Program-made: the position numbers and the translations under genes | Assembly: GCA_964570665.1 (NCBI GenBank) | Contig: CAZMZH010000001.1 | Span: forward strand, 372,001 to 436,000 | Length of the DNA stretch: 64,000 bases | DNA from: JAJDAT01 sp964570665 | Lineage (GTDB): Bacteria; Nitrospinota; Nitrospinia; Nitrospinales; JAJDAT01 | Reading direction: 5' to 3' | The notes under the pieces: generated by a model | The model's database searches: none | Told to the model about the DNA's origin: nothing | What the model saw: the letters and a program-made list of their open reading frames with translations, nothing else | Shown: positions 17,965 to 27,534 of the stretch, piece after piece | How the letters are laid out: the number at the start of each line of letters is the position of its first letter | How positions within the stretch are numbered: position 1 is the first letter of the stretch

Positions 17965-19149
17965 ATGAATTCTGTAACCTCGCCAAAACCAAAAACTGGC
18001 GATTCCGATACCTCGACGCAAAAAGCTGTTGAAACTTCAGCTAATGGCAATGGCAACCCGGCAATTTCATTGCTAAAAAAATGGGTAAAAAAATTGCCCT
18101 TTGCAATGGCTATGGATTTTTATCGCAGACGATTTCTTGATTCTCCAATCTTCGATAGCTCTGTTGAACAAATGGCTAATATTCTAGAAGATTGGCCTCG
18201 CGTATTGGTTATAGATAATACAAATAGCTGCAATGCCAAATGCGTTTGGTGCCCAAACCCCGACCTCACCAATCTGGGCGTAATGAAAATGGACGTTTTT
18301 CGCCACATAATGGACGATTACGCTAGCCGTGGCGGACATATACGTTTTGGAACTTTTGGCGAACCGATGCTTGATAAAACTTTAGGCCAAAAAATCGAGT
18401 ATCTGCGGAGATTTTCCTCAATTACAGGCGCCGAAGTTTTGACCAACGGTTATTTTTTAACCGGGAAAATCATCCCCACTTTACTTGAACACTCGATTGG
18501 CGTTGAAGTTAGCTTGGACGAATTAGACAAAGAAACTTTCGAAGACGTAAAAAAAATGAGTTATGACGTGGTTCGGGACAATATTCTAGAGTTTCTGGAA
18601 GCCAATGATCGGGCTTCTAAATCAGTACCCGTTAATTTTCGGGTAAAAACTTTAAAAACTTACGAAGAAACTGTCAATCACGAACTGTTTAAGCGAATGT
18701 CCGATCATAACTGCACGATCGAGTTAACGCCTATCGATGAAAATATTATCGCTAACTGGGCGGGTAAATTCGATAAAGATTCTTTTTTTGAATCTTATGT
18801 AAATGGAACCCCATCTTCTACAAAGTTTAGCTATAAAAACTTTAATCTAACAAACACGGCTCCTTGCGTTCAACTCTGGAAATGGCTGGTTATTTATTGG
18901 GACGCTTCGGTTGTGCTCTGTTGTGTCGATATGTTTTCTACAACTCGCTTAGGAAACCTAAAAGATAAATCCATTGAAGAAATCTGGACGGGTCCGGTTA
19001 TGACTAAAATGCGTCAAAAAATGAGAGAACGAAAACGTTTTGATATTCCTATTTGTCAAGAATGCGATATCCACTTAAGCTGGCATAACCTTAAAGAATA
19101 TTACGACAAGTCTGGCGCAATTCTTCCTAAGCGTCGTTTCATAAGCTAA
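17965..19149 (+). CDS. Radical SAM protein with SPASM-type C-terminus
   Basis: The radical-SAM cluster motif is CNAKCVWC near residue 90 (Cx3Cx2C), preceded by LVIDNTNS. A TIM-barrel core follows (RFGTFGEPMLD as the GGE-like motif), and the C-terminal part has the Cys-rich SPASM-like segment: APCVQLWKWLVIYWD, VVLCCVD and CQECDIHLSW. Such enzymes modify sugars, peptides or aminocyclitols through a 5'-deoxyadenosyl radical, or act as dehydrogenases. It opens an eight-gene operon of acyl-carrier and glycan-modifying enzymes, which suggests a sugar or carrier-bound substrate. The first about 55 residues are low-complexity and may be disordered. Confidence 0.85.
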   Translation: MNSVTSPKPKTGDSDTSTQKAVETSANGNGNPAISLLKKWVKKLPFAMAMDFYRRRFLDSPIFDSSVEQMANILEDWPRVLVIDNTNSCNAKCVWCPNPDLTNLGVMKMDVFRHIMDDYASRGGHIRFGTFGEPMLDKTLGQKIEYLRRFSSITGAEVLTNGYFLTGKIIPTLLEHSIGVEVSLDELDKETFEDVKKMSYDVVRDNILEFLEANDRASKSVPVNFRVKTLKTYEETVNHELFKRMSDHNCTIELTPIDENIIANWAGKFDKDSFFESYVNGTPSSTKFSYKNFNLTNTAPCVQLWKWLVIYWDASVVLCCVDMFSTTRLGNLKDKSIEEIWTGPVMTKMRQKMRERKRFDIPICQECDIHLSWHNLKEYYDKSGAILPKRRFIS

Positions 19150-19193
19150 CAAATTACTTTTCAATTCCCTCCAACCGCTTTATTTGTTTTCTA

Positions 19194-19712
19194 ATGACTC
19201 GCCTTTTAAATATTTTCAAAATTATTTTTAACCCAACGTTATACTCCGAAGCGGTTCGGTATTTGGTCTATTATTTTTATGAACACGTTGTTCCTATTTC
19301 TCAAATCAATAAAGGAAAAGACGTTGACATCCATCCTACCGCCTCATTAAGGTTTGGAGAAAATATTACGCTGGGAGACAACGCGTTGATTGAAGCGAAT
19401 TGTTGTGTCTGGGCTTCTAAAAAATCTAAAATTCATATAGGGAAAAACTCGGCTGTAGCTTATGGGACTATGGTCATTTCATCCAACCACGGTTTTTTAA
19501 AGCGGGAAAGCTATACGAAACAAGAAATTTTGGAAAAAGATATCGTCATTGAAGACGACGTTTTCATAGGAGCCAATTGTGTTATTATGTACGGCGTGAC
19601 CATTGGGACAGGTTCCGTTATTGGCGCGGGAACAGTGGTTTCAAAAAACATTCCGGCCTATTCTATTGTCGTTGGAAAAAGCCGAAACTTGACAATCCTT
19701 GAAAGAAGATAA
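19194..19712 (+). CDS. Hexapeptide-repeat acyltransferase (LbetaH)
   Basis: A 172-residue left-handed beta-helix transferase: repeats such as IHPTAS, ITLGDNALIE, IHIGKNSAV, DVFIGANCVIMYGVTIGTG and SVIGAGTVV from about residue 45 to 160. The catalytic His is probably in SSNHGF. These enzymes move acetyl or longer acyl groups from CoA or ACP to sugar hydroxyls or amines. It lies 44 bp after the radical SAM gene and 26 bp before an acyl carrier protein, so an ACP-linked donor is plausible. Family call strong; substrate unknown. Confidence 0.85.
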   Translation: MTRLLNIFKIIFNPTLYSEAVRYLVYYFYEHVVPISQINKGKDVDIHPTASLRFGENITLGDNALIEANCCVWASKKSKIHIGKNSAVAYGTMVISSNHGFLKRESYTKQEILEKDIVIEDDVFIGANCVIMYGVTIGTGSVIGAGTVVSKNIPAYSIVVGKSRNLTILERR

Positions 19713-19738
19713 CAAAAAGCTGGAGTTAAAAACGATTT

Positions 19739-19978
19739 ATGGAAGAACAGTTGAAAGAGGTTTTCGCTGCGGCATTAGATTTAGAGGTCGATGAAATAGA
19801 GGAAGATTGTTCTCAAGAAAATCTCGAAGACTGGGATTCTCTAGGACATCTAAATTTAATTTCGGAGATCGAAAAAATATTTAAAGTTAAAATCACTATG
19901 GATGAAGTAATGGAAATGACAACATATTCAAAAGTAAAAAAAGTTGTTAACGACCATTTAGAAAAAGTTTCCAATTAA
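19739..19978 (+). CDS. Acyl carrier protein
   Basis: A 79-residue four-helix carrier protein with the phosphopantetheine attachment Ser in DSLGHLNLI (residue about 36). It is acidic (VDEIEEDCSQENLEDWDSLG) as expected. It is distinct from the housekeeping AcpP by sequence (no DSLDTVE) and sits inside the modification operon, so it is likely a dedicated carrier for the FkbH-like, MaoC and SDR enzymes encoded downstream. A 4'-phosphopantetheinyl transferase elsewhere must activate it. Confidence 0.9.
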   Translation: MEEQLKEVFAAALDLEVDEIEEDCSQENLEDWDSLGHLNLISEIEKIFKVKITMDEVMEMTTYSKVKKVVNDHLEKVSN

Positions 19979-20079
19979 ATTCTTTGACTTACGCCTCAAC
20001 CAAAATTCAACTTTCCCGTTTCCAATTTCCCTAAAAACTTCGTTTACTAAACTCATTCCAGTTTTATAAAGTTAATTTC

Positions 20080-20844
20080 GTGATAAAACGTCTGATAAAA
20101 GACGCCTTTGCGTCAAAAAAAAATCGAGTCGTATCAAGTTACTACAACATTGTTAATTCTCTCTCGTCGTTAACGCCGGAGCCATACCAAAACGTTCCAG
20201 AAGGCGATAATATAGTGGTTTTTGCCCCTCACTGCGACGACGAAGCTTTAGGTTGCGGTGGCATTCTATACAAGCATGTCCAAAAAAACTGTCAAGTAAC
20301 CGCCGTTTTTATGACCGATGGGTCTCAATGCGAAACTGACTTAAGCAAAGAAGAGATCGTTAAATTAAGAAAAGAAGAAGCGTATAAAGCGGCAAAAATT
20401 TTGGGTATCCATCGTTGCGTCTTTATGGACTTTCCAGATCGAGAATTGGTACATAACTCCGAAAGCCTTGCAAAAGTTGAATCGTTATTAAAAGAACTAA
20501 ATCCCGACACAATATACATTCCTTTCTATTTAGACAATCATCCGGACCATAAAGCGACCGCTTCCATATGCGTGGAAGCGTTAAAACGTAATCCCGTAAA
20601 AAACGTTTTCTTTTATGAAGTATGGACCGCAATGATCCCCAATCGAATCGTAAATATAGACGATTGTATCAATAATAAAATGGAAGCGATCGCGGTATAT
20701 AAATCTCAAAAGGGTATCGAACGATTAGGCGAACAAATAAAAGCTCTAAATAAATTCCGATCCATTGGAGGAAATGAAGGATTTGAATACGCTGAGGCTC
20801 TATACAAAATATCGGAAAGCGAATTGAGTAAATGGAACTTTTAA
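20080..20844 (+). CDS. PIG-L family deacetylase
   Basis: A LmbE/PIG-L-type zinc deacetylase: metal motif APHCDDEALGCGG near residue 50 (the family's PHxDDE) and the later HPDHKA near 157. Members remove N-acetyl groups from GlcNAc-containing lipids, mycothiol precursors or antibiotic sugars. The start is GTG. In this operon it is likely to deacetylate an amino sugar so that another acyl group can be attached. There is no transmembrane helix. The metal-binding residues are visible; the substrate is inferred. Confidence 0.88.
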   Translation: MIKRLIKDAFASKKNRVVSSYYNIVNSLSSLTPEPYQNVPEGDNIVVFAPHCDDEALGCGGILYKHVQKNCQVTAVFMTDGSQCETDLSKEEIVKLRKEEAYKAAKILGIHRCVFMDFPDRELVHNSESLAKVESLLKELNPDTIYIPFYLDNHPDHKATASICVEALKRNPVKNVFFYEVWTAMIPNRIVNIDDCINNKMEAIAVYKSQKGIERLGEQIKALNKFRSIGGNEGFEYAEALYKISESELSKWNF

Positions 20845-20861
20845 AGAAAGATTAATCCATT

Positions 20862-21284
20862 ATGCCAGAATATGAAGAAATTGAAGTAGGAGACGAAGCG
20901 GAACTAATCCGCACAGTTACCGAAAAAGACGTTCAATATTTTTCCCAAGTCTCAGGCGATCAGAATTTAATTCACACAGACAAAGAATTTGCGGGTAAAA
21001 CTCAATTTGAAAAGCCTATTGTCCATGGAATGTTCACCGCATCTTTATTTTCAAATTTAGTCGGTAACGTTTTACCTGGAAATGGTTCCGTATATTTAAC
21101 ACAGGATTTAAATTTCAAAAAACCTGTTTTTATTGGCGACACGATAAAGGCAAAACTAACCGTGCTTCGAAAAGTAGACGGACCCAAAATCCTAGTCTTA
21201 AAAACCATCGCATCCAATCAAAACAACGAAGTTGTTTTGAAAGGAGAAGCTCAAGTATCATGGGCTCGCCCCAAAAAAGAATAA
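20862..21284 (+). CDS. MaoC-like (R)-specific hydratase
   Basis: A 140-residue hot-dog fold protein: the MaoC signature SGDQNLIHTD near residue 27-36 and the hydratase dyad Asp/His (D and H in that motif), then KPIVHGMFTASLFSNLVG. It (de)hydrates enoyl- or 3-hydroxyacyl thioesters. It lies 17 bp after the PIG-L gene and 51 bp before the SDR gene. With the ACP and SDR it forms a carrier-bound beta-carbon processing set. Length normal for PhaJ-type proteins. Confidence 0.88.
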   Translation: MPEYEEIEVGDEAELIRTVTEKDVQYFSQVSGDQNLIHTDKEFAGKTQFEKPIVHGMFTASLFSNLVGNVLPGNGSVYLTQDLNFKKPVFIGDTIKAKLTVLRKVDGPKILVLKTIASNQNNEVVLKGEAQVSWARPKKE

Positions 21285-21335
21285 AGTTTTGCCTTCACCT
21301 TAGAAACAATTTCCATTTTGACAAAGGTTTAAATC

Positions 21336-22085
21336 ATGTTCGATCTAAAAAATGAAGTGGCTATTATTACGGGGTCCAGCAGAGGAATTGGAGCCGATAT
21401 CGCCAAAACGTTATCCAGCTATGGTTGCGCAGTGGCGATTAATTACTTTAAAAGCTCAGATAAAGCGGAAGCTGTGGTCGCTTCTATCCAGGAAGCAGGC
21501 GGCAAAGCGATGGCGATCCAAGCCGACGTTTCGAACCCAGATTCGACGCAGGATTTAGTGGATCAAACTCTAGGTAATTTAGGAATTCCCACAATTTTAG
21601 TTAATAACGCCGCTTCAGCTATGATTCATAAAAAAATTGCAAAAACAAATTGGAACGATTTTGCCTCCACTTTTGATATGGCCGTTAAAGCCACTTACAA
21701 TTCTTGTCGGGCGGTCATGCCTCATATGAAAAAAAATAAACGTGGTAAAATAGTTAACGTAATCACTCAATATGTATTTGGCGTTCCCCCATTTGGAATG
21801 GCAACTTACGTTACCGCCAAATACGCATTGGAAGGTTTCTCAAAAAGCTTGGCTATGGAACTTGCTCCAAATGTTCAAGTTAATATGGTGTCCCCTGGAC
21901 TTACTGAAACAGATTTGGTAAGCGGTTTGCCCGATTCATTTAAGGAGTCCATCGCTCAACAAACGCCAATGAAAAGAAATACAGAATTCAAAGATATTTC
22001 CAACGCAGTCTTGTTTTTGGTTTCTCCTCTTTCCGACTATTTAACGGGGACGAATTTGCCTGTTTGTGGCGGCAACGTTATGTAA
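21336..22085 (+). CDS. FabG-like SDR 3-ketoacyl reductase
   Basis: A classical 249-residue short-chain dehydrogenase: cofactor motif TGSSRGIG at about 12-19, NNAAS near 90, and the catalytic YxxxK as YVTAK near 156. The Ser of the tetrad seems to be replaced by Thr (NVITQ where FabG has NISSV), by eye. It should reduce a 3-oxoacyl thioester with NADPH. It ends 1 bp before the FkbH-like gene, so translation is coupled. Whether the Thr keeps full activity is unknown. Confidence 0.85.
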   Translation: MFDLKNEVAIITGSSRGIGADIAKTLSSYGCAVAINYFKSSDKAEAVVASIQEAGGKAMAIQADVSNPDSTQDLVDQTLGNLGIPTILVNNAASAMIHKKIAKTNWNDFASTFDMAVKATYNSCRAVMPHMKKNKRGKIVNVITQYVFGVPPFGMATYVTAKYALEGFSKSLAMELAPNVQVNMVSPGLTETDLVSGLPDSFKESIAQQTPMKRNTEFKDISNAVLFLVSPLSDYLTGTNLPVCGGNVM

Positions 22086-22086
22086 T

Positions 22087-24348
22087 ATGGCATATGAGTT
22101 CTCAACTGAAAAAAGGTTAGAAAGTAATCTTGACTCTGGCTCAAAACAAGAGCTATCTCTTCGAATAATTGAAACTAAAATAAAGTTTCTAATAGAACGC
22201 GACCGTTTCTACGAGGCAGGAGAATTCCTGTCCGAAGCCATTTCTATTTTTAATTCCAGTAATTCCTCCAAATCAAAAGCCCGTACTATCTGCGGAACTC
22301 TTCTAGAAAAGCTCGCACAGATCAATAGTCCAAAAGCTCGGGATCTGATCTCAAAACTTCCAAGTTGGATTTTTGAAGATGATTCTGTTCAATTTGCTAT
22401 GGGTAAAGTATTCGCTAATCTTGGCAATATGGATGAAGCAGAACGGCGTTTCGAACGATCTATAAATCTAAATCCAAACAAAGCGGACGTCCACTTAAGC
22501 TTGGCGTCGCTATTTGAAAAAAGAAATCCCCAAAAAGCTTTTGCCCATTATCAAAGCTATTTCCGCAAGAACGCGAATCCCTATTCTGCCAAGACATTTG
22601 TAAAAAAAGTAAAAAAGTTACTTTCACAAACTCCTCAAAATATAAATTTAAAACCTATTAAAATAGCGGTCATTGGAAATATCACGCTACAACCGCTTCG
22701 CCCATTTTTAGAAGCTCAATGTATTTCCGCAGGAGCGCAGGTCGAGATTTTTTTCGGAGATTACGATTTATTTGCGCAAGAAATAGTAGACCCCAATTCG
22801 AACTTATATCGCTTCGATCCAAAAATCACGTTTCTATTTATAGACGCTCCAACGTTTATCCCAGAATTATTTACAAACTTCTTTGAAATAGATTCCGAAA
22901 AACGAATCCCATTATGCCGGGAAAAATTCGAGACTATTCAATCGCTGATTAAAACGTTTTTGAATCGATCTCAATCCACTCTTGCCGTATCAAACTTTTC
23001 GATTCCTAGAAACTTTTTGATGGGAATTCACGATCACAGAGAAAACCCAGGCGAAAAGGAGACCCTTGAAACTTGGAATCAATGGCTCCGTGAGTTTATT
23101 AAAGAAACTCCAAATGGACTCTATCTTTTAGACGTTGAAAAAGCCATTGCTCGATCGGGAAAAACATTTGACGATAAAATGAAATACTTGGCTAAGATGG
23201 CGATTCCTGAAGTAGCGTTTCCTTCTCTGGCAAAAGAGATGCTTCGAATTGTAAGACCAATTTCAGGATTATCAAAAAAGTGCCTCGTCTTAGACTTAGA
23301 CAATACGGTTTGGGGTGGAGTTTTAGGCGAAGAGGGAATCGAAGGTATAAAAATAGGAATAGAACCCCCTGGGAATGCTTACAGCGATTTTCAAAAAGCT
23401 GCAAAGGCTCTTTTAAAACGTGGAATAATTTTAGCAATTAATAGCAAGAACGATATTGAATTGGTAAAAGAAGCGTTTGAAAAAAGACCGGAAATGATAT
23501 TGAAGTGGGACGATTTTGCGTCGGTCCGCGCGAATTGGCACGACAAAGCCCAAAACCTGAGAGAAATTGCCGCCGAGCTCAATATTGGAGTAGACAGTTT
23601 TGTATTCATGGACGACAATCCTGCCGAACGGTTTTTAATTAAAAGTGAATTACCCGAAGTTTTGACAGTAGACATGCCTGAAGATTGCTCCAACTATGCG
23701 CAAACTCTCTTAGATCTAAACGTTTTCGATGCGCTTCACATTACAAGCGAAGATAAAAATAGAACGCAATTGTATAAAGCCGAAACGGAAAGAAAACAAT
23801 TTAAATCGCAAATCACCGATCTTAGCGAGTATTTAACTTCGCTAGAAACAAAGGTTGAAGTTTTCCCGGTGGATTCCTTCTCAATTGCAAGAGTATCTCA
23901 GTTAACCCAACGAACTAACCAATTCAACCTTACCACTCGCCGTTATAGCGAAGCTGAAATCAAATCCTTCACTGAATCTCAAAACACAAAAGTATATTGC
24001 CTTAAGTCTTCCGACCGGTTTGGCGAGCATGGAATTGTTGGAGCAAGTATACTCAAAACTCCAAAAGAAAACGTTTGGGAGCTGGATGTTCTATTAATGA
24101 GTTGTAGAGTATTGGGTAGAGGCATAGAAGAAGCATTCATGCATTTTATTTGCGAAGAAGTTTTAAAAGAAAAAGCGCAAATTCTAATCGGTCGTTATTT
24201 ACCCACTAAAAAAAATGGAATGGCAAAGGAGTTTTATAAACGACTTCGTTTCGATCAAACTGAAAGCTCCGACCTAGAAACTGTTTATCAATTGTCTCTA
24301 CAAGAACGTTCTATTCGCCTTCCTTCTTATGTCCGCCTGAACTCATAA
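22087..24348 (+). CDS. FkbH-like HAD-IIIC protein
   Basis: A 753-residue multidomain protein. Residues about 30-170 hold TPR-like helices. Residues about 190-390 form an SGNH-like linker domain. The HAD-IIIC domain starts near 400 with LDLDNTVWGGVLGEEGIEGI, the FkbH signature. The C-terminal about 150 residues are a GNAT-like domain (RFGEHGIVGAS, LLMSCRVLGRGIEEAFMHF). FkbH proteins take 1,3-bisphosphoglycerate, dephosphorylate it and load glyceryl onto an ACP. I chose the ATG at 22087, immediately after the SDR stop, rather than the in-frame start 21 bases upstream inside the SDR gene. The HAD and carrier link to the operon's ACP is inferred. Confidence 0.88.
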   Translation: MAYEFSTEKRLESNLDSGSKQELSLRIIETKIKFLIERDRFYEAGEFLSEAISIFNSSNSSKSKARTICGTLLEKLAQINSPKARDLISKLPSWIFEDDSVQFAMGKVFANLGNMDEAERRFERSINLNPNKADVHLSLASLFEKRNPQKAFAHYQSYFRKNANPYSAKTFVKKVKKLLSQTPQNINLKPIKIAVIGNITLQPLRPFLEAQCISAGAQVEIFFGDYDLFAQEIVDPNSNLYRFDPKITFLFIDAPTFIPELFTNFFEIDSEKRIPLCREKFETIQSLIKTFLNRSQSTLAVSNFSIPRNFLMGIHDHRENPGEKETLETWNQWLREFIKETPNGLYLLDVEKAIARSGKTFDDKMKYLAKMAIPEVAFPSLAKEMLRIVRPISGLSKKCLVLDLDNTVWGGVLGEEGIEGIKIGIEPPGNAYSDFQKAAKALLKRGIILAINSKNDIELVKEAFEKRPEMILKWDDFASVRANWHDKAQNLREIAAELNIGVDSFVFMDDNPAERFLIKSELPEVLTVDMPEDCSNYAQTLLDLNVFDALHITSEDKNRTQLYKAETERKQFKSQITDLSEYLTSLETKVEVFPVDSFSIARVSQLTQRTNQFNLTTRRYSEAEIKSFTESQNTKVYCLKSSDRFGEHGIVGASILKTPKENVWELDVLLMSCRVLGRGIEEAFMHFICEEVLKEKAQILIGRYLPTKKNGMAKEFYKRLRFDQTESSDLETVYQLSLQERSIRLPSYVRLNS

Positions 24349-24361
24349 ATCTTACGCCCTC

Positions 24362-25300
24362 ATGTTTCAAAATCCAGAATCCCTAGATCTCTCCATTGTT
24401 ATTCTCAACTTCAAAACAAAAGAGGTTTTGCTCGATTGTTTGCGTTCGGTATACGACCAAACAAGCGGCATCGACTTCGAAGTTATTGTCGTGGACAACG
24501 CGTCTTCGGATGGCTCGGCGGAAGCCGCGAAAAAATCGTTTCCAAAAATTGAGCTAAAAATTAACGAAACTAATTTGGGTTTTTCGGGAGGTAATAATAA
24601 AGGAATCCAAATTTCGCGCGGAAGATTCGTCGTATTATTAAATAGCGACACTCTTCTAACGGAAAATTGTTTCGAAAAAATTGTCCGCTATTTAGACGAT
24701 CATCCAGAGTTTCATATTTGTAGTCCAGAAATAACTGACGACATGAATAAAGCGCTTCCCATGAGACATTGGGAAGACAAACCCATTGACGCCGTATATA
24801 GAATTTTGGGAATGTATTCGTTTTCCAGAGACGCAAATCAGATGAAAGGCAAAGGACCAAGAGAAGTTGAAACTGTAGGCGGACAATGCTTTGTTGTCCG
24901 ACGATCGCTTTTCGAACAAATTGGATTATTAGACGAGACTTATTTTTTATACAATGAAGAAGACGACTTTTGCCGATTAGCCCGCAAATCAGGCTTTAAA
25001 GTTTGCTATTTCCCAGAAACTTCGCTTGTTCACTTCTTTGGGAAATCAACCCACCTTCCCGAAATCCGAGAAAAAGTCATTATAGAAACATACAAAAGCG
25101 ATTTAAACTTTTATGCCAAACATTATTCTTTATTTTGGAACATAACGCTAAGATGCCTTTACAAAACAACTTTTGTACTTGGAGCTATTAAAGCTTTCAC
25201 AAAACAAATAATGGGAACGAACATCCAAGGACCAGACGGGTCCGCTGCTCTTAAACTCAAACTCTTTTTTTTAGAAACGCCACGTTTGCAAAAAAAATAA
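24362..25300 (+). CDS. Family 2 glycosyltransferase
   Basis: GT-A fold rhamnosyl/glycosyltransferase-like protein: SIVILNFKTKEVLLDCLRSV at the N-terminus, VVDNASSDGSAE, GGNNKGI, LLNSDTLL (the DxD-like element) and the acceptor-side motif FLYNEEDDFC near residue 200. It lacks transmembrane helices except a possible amphipathic helix near 265-280. It closes the eight-gene operon 13 bp after the FkbH-like gene and would attach a sugar to the modified glycan or lipid. Donor and acceptor cannot be read. Confidence 0.88.
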   Translation: MFQNPESLDLSIVILNFKTKEVLLDCLRSVYDQTSGIDFEVIVVDNASSDGSAEAAKKSFPKIELKINETNLGFSGGNNKGIQISRGRFVVLLNSDTLLTENCFEKIVRYLDDHPEFHICSPEITDDMNKALPMRHWEDKPIDAVYRILGMYSFSRDANQMKGKGPREVETVGGQCFVVRRSLFEQIGLLDETYFLYNEEDDFCRLARKSGFKVCYFPETSLVHFFGKSTHLPEIREKVIIETYKSDLNFYAKHYSLFWNITLRCLYKTTFVLGAIKAFTKQIMGTNIQGPDGSAALKLKLFFLETPRLQKK

Positions 25301-25307
25301 GAACCGC

Positions 25308-25655
25308 TTACCCATTGGGACCATATCTAGGAACGTTAGGGTCGACAATTTGCGACCAGGCATCTATACCTCCCACTAAGTTGTGCACCGTTTTAAATCC
25401 AGATTCAAGTAGTAATAAAACTGCTCTATAAGATCGTTCTCCTACATGACAATACACTACAATTTCTTCTTCAAAAATATATTCTTGCGTTCGATCAACT
25501 AGCTCAGTCATAGGAAAATGTTCGGATCCCTCAATTGACGCTAGATTTCTTTCCCATTGTTCCCTGACATCAATAACAAAAATATCTTCGCCTTTATCTA
25601 AACGCTCTTTTAATTCTATCGGTTTGATTTGCGATACTTGATTTATCTGGCTCAT
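25308..25655 (-). CDS. Rhodanese-domain protein
   Basis: A single-domain 115-residue rhodanese: FVIDVREQWERNLA and the active-site loop VVYCHVGERS with the catalytic Cys near residue 71. The loop of six residues after the Cys fits sulfur transfer. It ends 7 bp from the converging GT2 gene and starts 8 bp after the membrane-TPR gene on the same strand, so the latter pair is probably cotranscribed. No link between the two functions is obvious. Confidence 0.88.
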   Translation of the reverse strand: MSQINQVSQIKPIELKERLDKGEDIFVIDVREQWERNLASIEGSEHFPMTELVDRTQEYIFEEEIVVYCHVGERSYRAVLLLLESGFKTVHNLVGGIDAWSQIVDPNVPRYGPNG

Positions 25656-25663
25656 ATTTATCC

Positions 25664-27481
25664 TTATCTATCCTGCAATCGCCTCTTTAAAATTTTCTCA
25701 ATACTTTTACGCGCTTCCACAAACTTAGGATCGTGTTGCAACGCTTTTCTAAAGTTCAAAAGAGCGCTCTCGTCGTCTCCCCTTTCCATAAAAAAGTTTC
25801 CAATATTCAGATAAACGTTGTGAAGATTATTTTTACCCTTTAACGCAAACTCAAAATGAATTAAAGCTTTTTCTCGCTCATTTAAAACCCCGTAAACTAG
25901 ACCTAAATTGTTATGAATTTCAAAATTACCTGAATCTATTTTTAAAGCGGCTTCAAAATGACGAGCGGCTTCTTCCATATTGCCCTGATTTCCAAAAATA
26001 GTTCCTAAATTATTATGGGCTTGCCATATTGTGGGATCTAAACGCGTCGCTCGTAAAAAATGCTCTTTGCTTTCTTCAAAACGATTTAGCTTCAAAAGCG
26101 CTAATCCTAAATTATCTTCCGCTTCTGCATAATCTGGTTTAACCTTTAGAGTGGCGGAATAACTTTTTGCGGCTAAGTCAAATCGACCGGCGCGAGAATA
26201 CTCATTTCCCAAATTATTGTGAGCGATCCAAGCTTTTGGATTTTTCTTAATTGTATCTTTCCAAAGGGCAATGGGATTTTGGTAAATCGACTGTTGGTTC
26301 CAGGTTAAAAAAGCTAATCCGCAAAGCGTCGTCAATCCAACCGCCATTGACCCATATTTTAAAAAAGTATTTTTTGGAAATCGAGCTGTTAATTGATTTG
26401 TTTTTGTATATGCTCCGCAAATCGTAAAGGCAATGATACCTTGTCCCGCTATATATTGATAATGGTCGGCAACAAAAGAATAAAGTAAAAAATAAATATT
26501 TAAAAATCCCATAATTGGGAAAAGAGAAATCAGATAATAGCCAAGGGCAAATATCGGATAGCCGCCCCATCTCGCTCTAAAGCGAAAAATTAAAAACAAT
26601 ACTATCGCCAACATGAAATAAGGAACCCAAGATGTTATGAAACTGGGATCATGGTTCCAACGAGGATAAATAAAAGCTAGATCAATCGGAATAAATAATT
26701 TCTGAACATAAAACCAAAAAACAAAACCAGCATTGACAGTTCTTTCAATAAAAGTTAGCGACCATTCCGAACCGCTGGCTCCTGCGCTAGTGTACTGGAA
26801 CCAAATAGTAATTAATCCAAAGATTAACGACATCGCAAAAAAAGGTCCCGTCCTGACTATCGCTTTCTTAATCGACAACGGTTTAAGGGTCCAGTGATAT
26901 AGGAGCAAAATCACTGGCAACATAACAACCGCTGTCTTACTGAGTAACGCTAAAAGAAAAAAGAAAAGAGACAGTCCTAAGCGCCAAGTTCCGCCTCGCA
27001 AATCGTATTTAAGATAACAAAGAGAGGTTAACAGGTAAAAAAACATCGACTGGACATTTTTAATCTGCGTTACCCAGGAAACGGATTCCACTTGAATTGG
27101 GTGCCATGCAAAAACTAAGGCGGCCAGCCAAGCGCCAGGAAGATTTAACGTTATCAAAACAAGCCAAAATAAGACAACGTTAAACGCGTGAAAACCAATG
27201 TTAACAGCGTGAAAACCAAAAGGGTTTATATCCCATAATTGACGTTGGATCCATAAATTGGTAGAAACAAGCGGGAAATAATCTGGAGCGTCTCGAGTAA
27301 ACCAAAATCGATAGAGGGCATTAGGGTCTTTCATGATGGGATTAGCGTCGAAAAACGTATTGTCATCCCAAATAAAACTTGCATCTAGAGAAGGCAAATA
27401 AACGACTGCGGCCAAAATAAATAGAAAAATGCCTTTTATAAACTGAGACTGAAAGTTATTCTTTTTTTGCGCGATTGGCAT
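25664..27481 (-). CDS. Polytopic membrane protein with C-terminal TPRs
   Basis: Residues about 1-390 hold roughly ten transmembrane helices with the signature SFIWDDNTFFDANPIM near residue 37, characteristic of a family of PMT/GT-C-like membrane glycosyltransferase relatives. Residues about 400-600 are five to six TPR repeats (NPKAWIAHNNLGNEYSRAGR, PTIWQAHNNLGTIFGNQGN and others). Such proteins are common in deep-branching Gram-negatives and are annotated as O-mannosyltransferase-like, but no activity is proven. The Asp pair near the first helix (WDDN) could be catalytic. Length normal. Confidence 0.8.
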   Translation of the reverse strand: MPIAQKKNNFQSQFIKGIFLFILAAVVYLPSLDASFIWDDNTFFDANPIMKDPNALYRFWFTRDAPDYFPLVSTNLWIQRQLWDINPFGFHAVNIGFHAFNVVLFWLVLITLNLPGAWLAALVFAWHPIQVESVSWVTQIKNVQSMFFYLLTSLCYLKYDLRGGTWRLGLSLFFFLLALLSKTAVVMLPVILLLYHWTLKPLSIKKAIVRTGPFFAMSLIFGLITIWFQYTSAGASGSEWSLTFIERTVNAGFVFWFYVQKLFIPIDLAFIYPRWNHDPSFITSWVPYFMLAIVLFLIFRFRARWGGYPIFALGYYLISLFPIMGFLNIYFLLYSFVADHYQYIAGQGIIAFTICGAYTKTNQLTARFPKNTFLKYGSMAVGLTTLCGLAFLTWNQQSIYQNPIALWKDTIKKNPKAWIAHNNLGNEYSRAGRFDLAAKSYSATLKVKPDYAEAEDNLGLALLKLNRFEESKEHFLRATRLDPTIWQAHNNLGTIFGNQGNMEEAARHFEAALKIDSGNFEIHNNLGLVYGVLNEREKALIHFEFALKGKNNLHNVYLNIGNFFMERGDDESALLNFRKALQHDPKFVEARKSIEKILKRRLQDR

Positions 27482-27534
27482 TGAAGCGGAAACGCTTAGA
27501 AAGGATTTTGGTTTAGATGGGCAACATTAAAACG

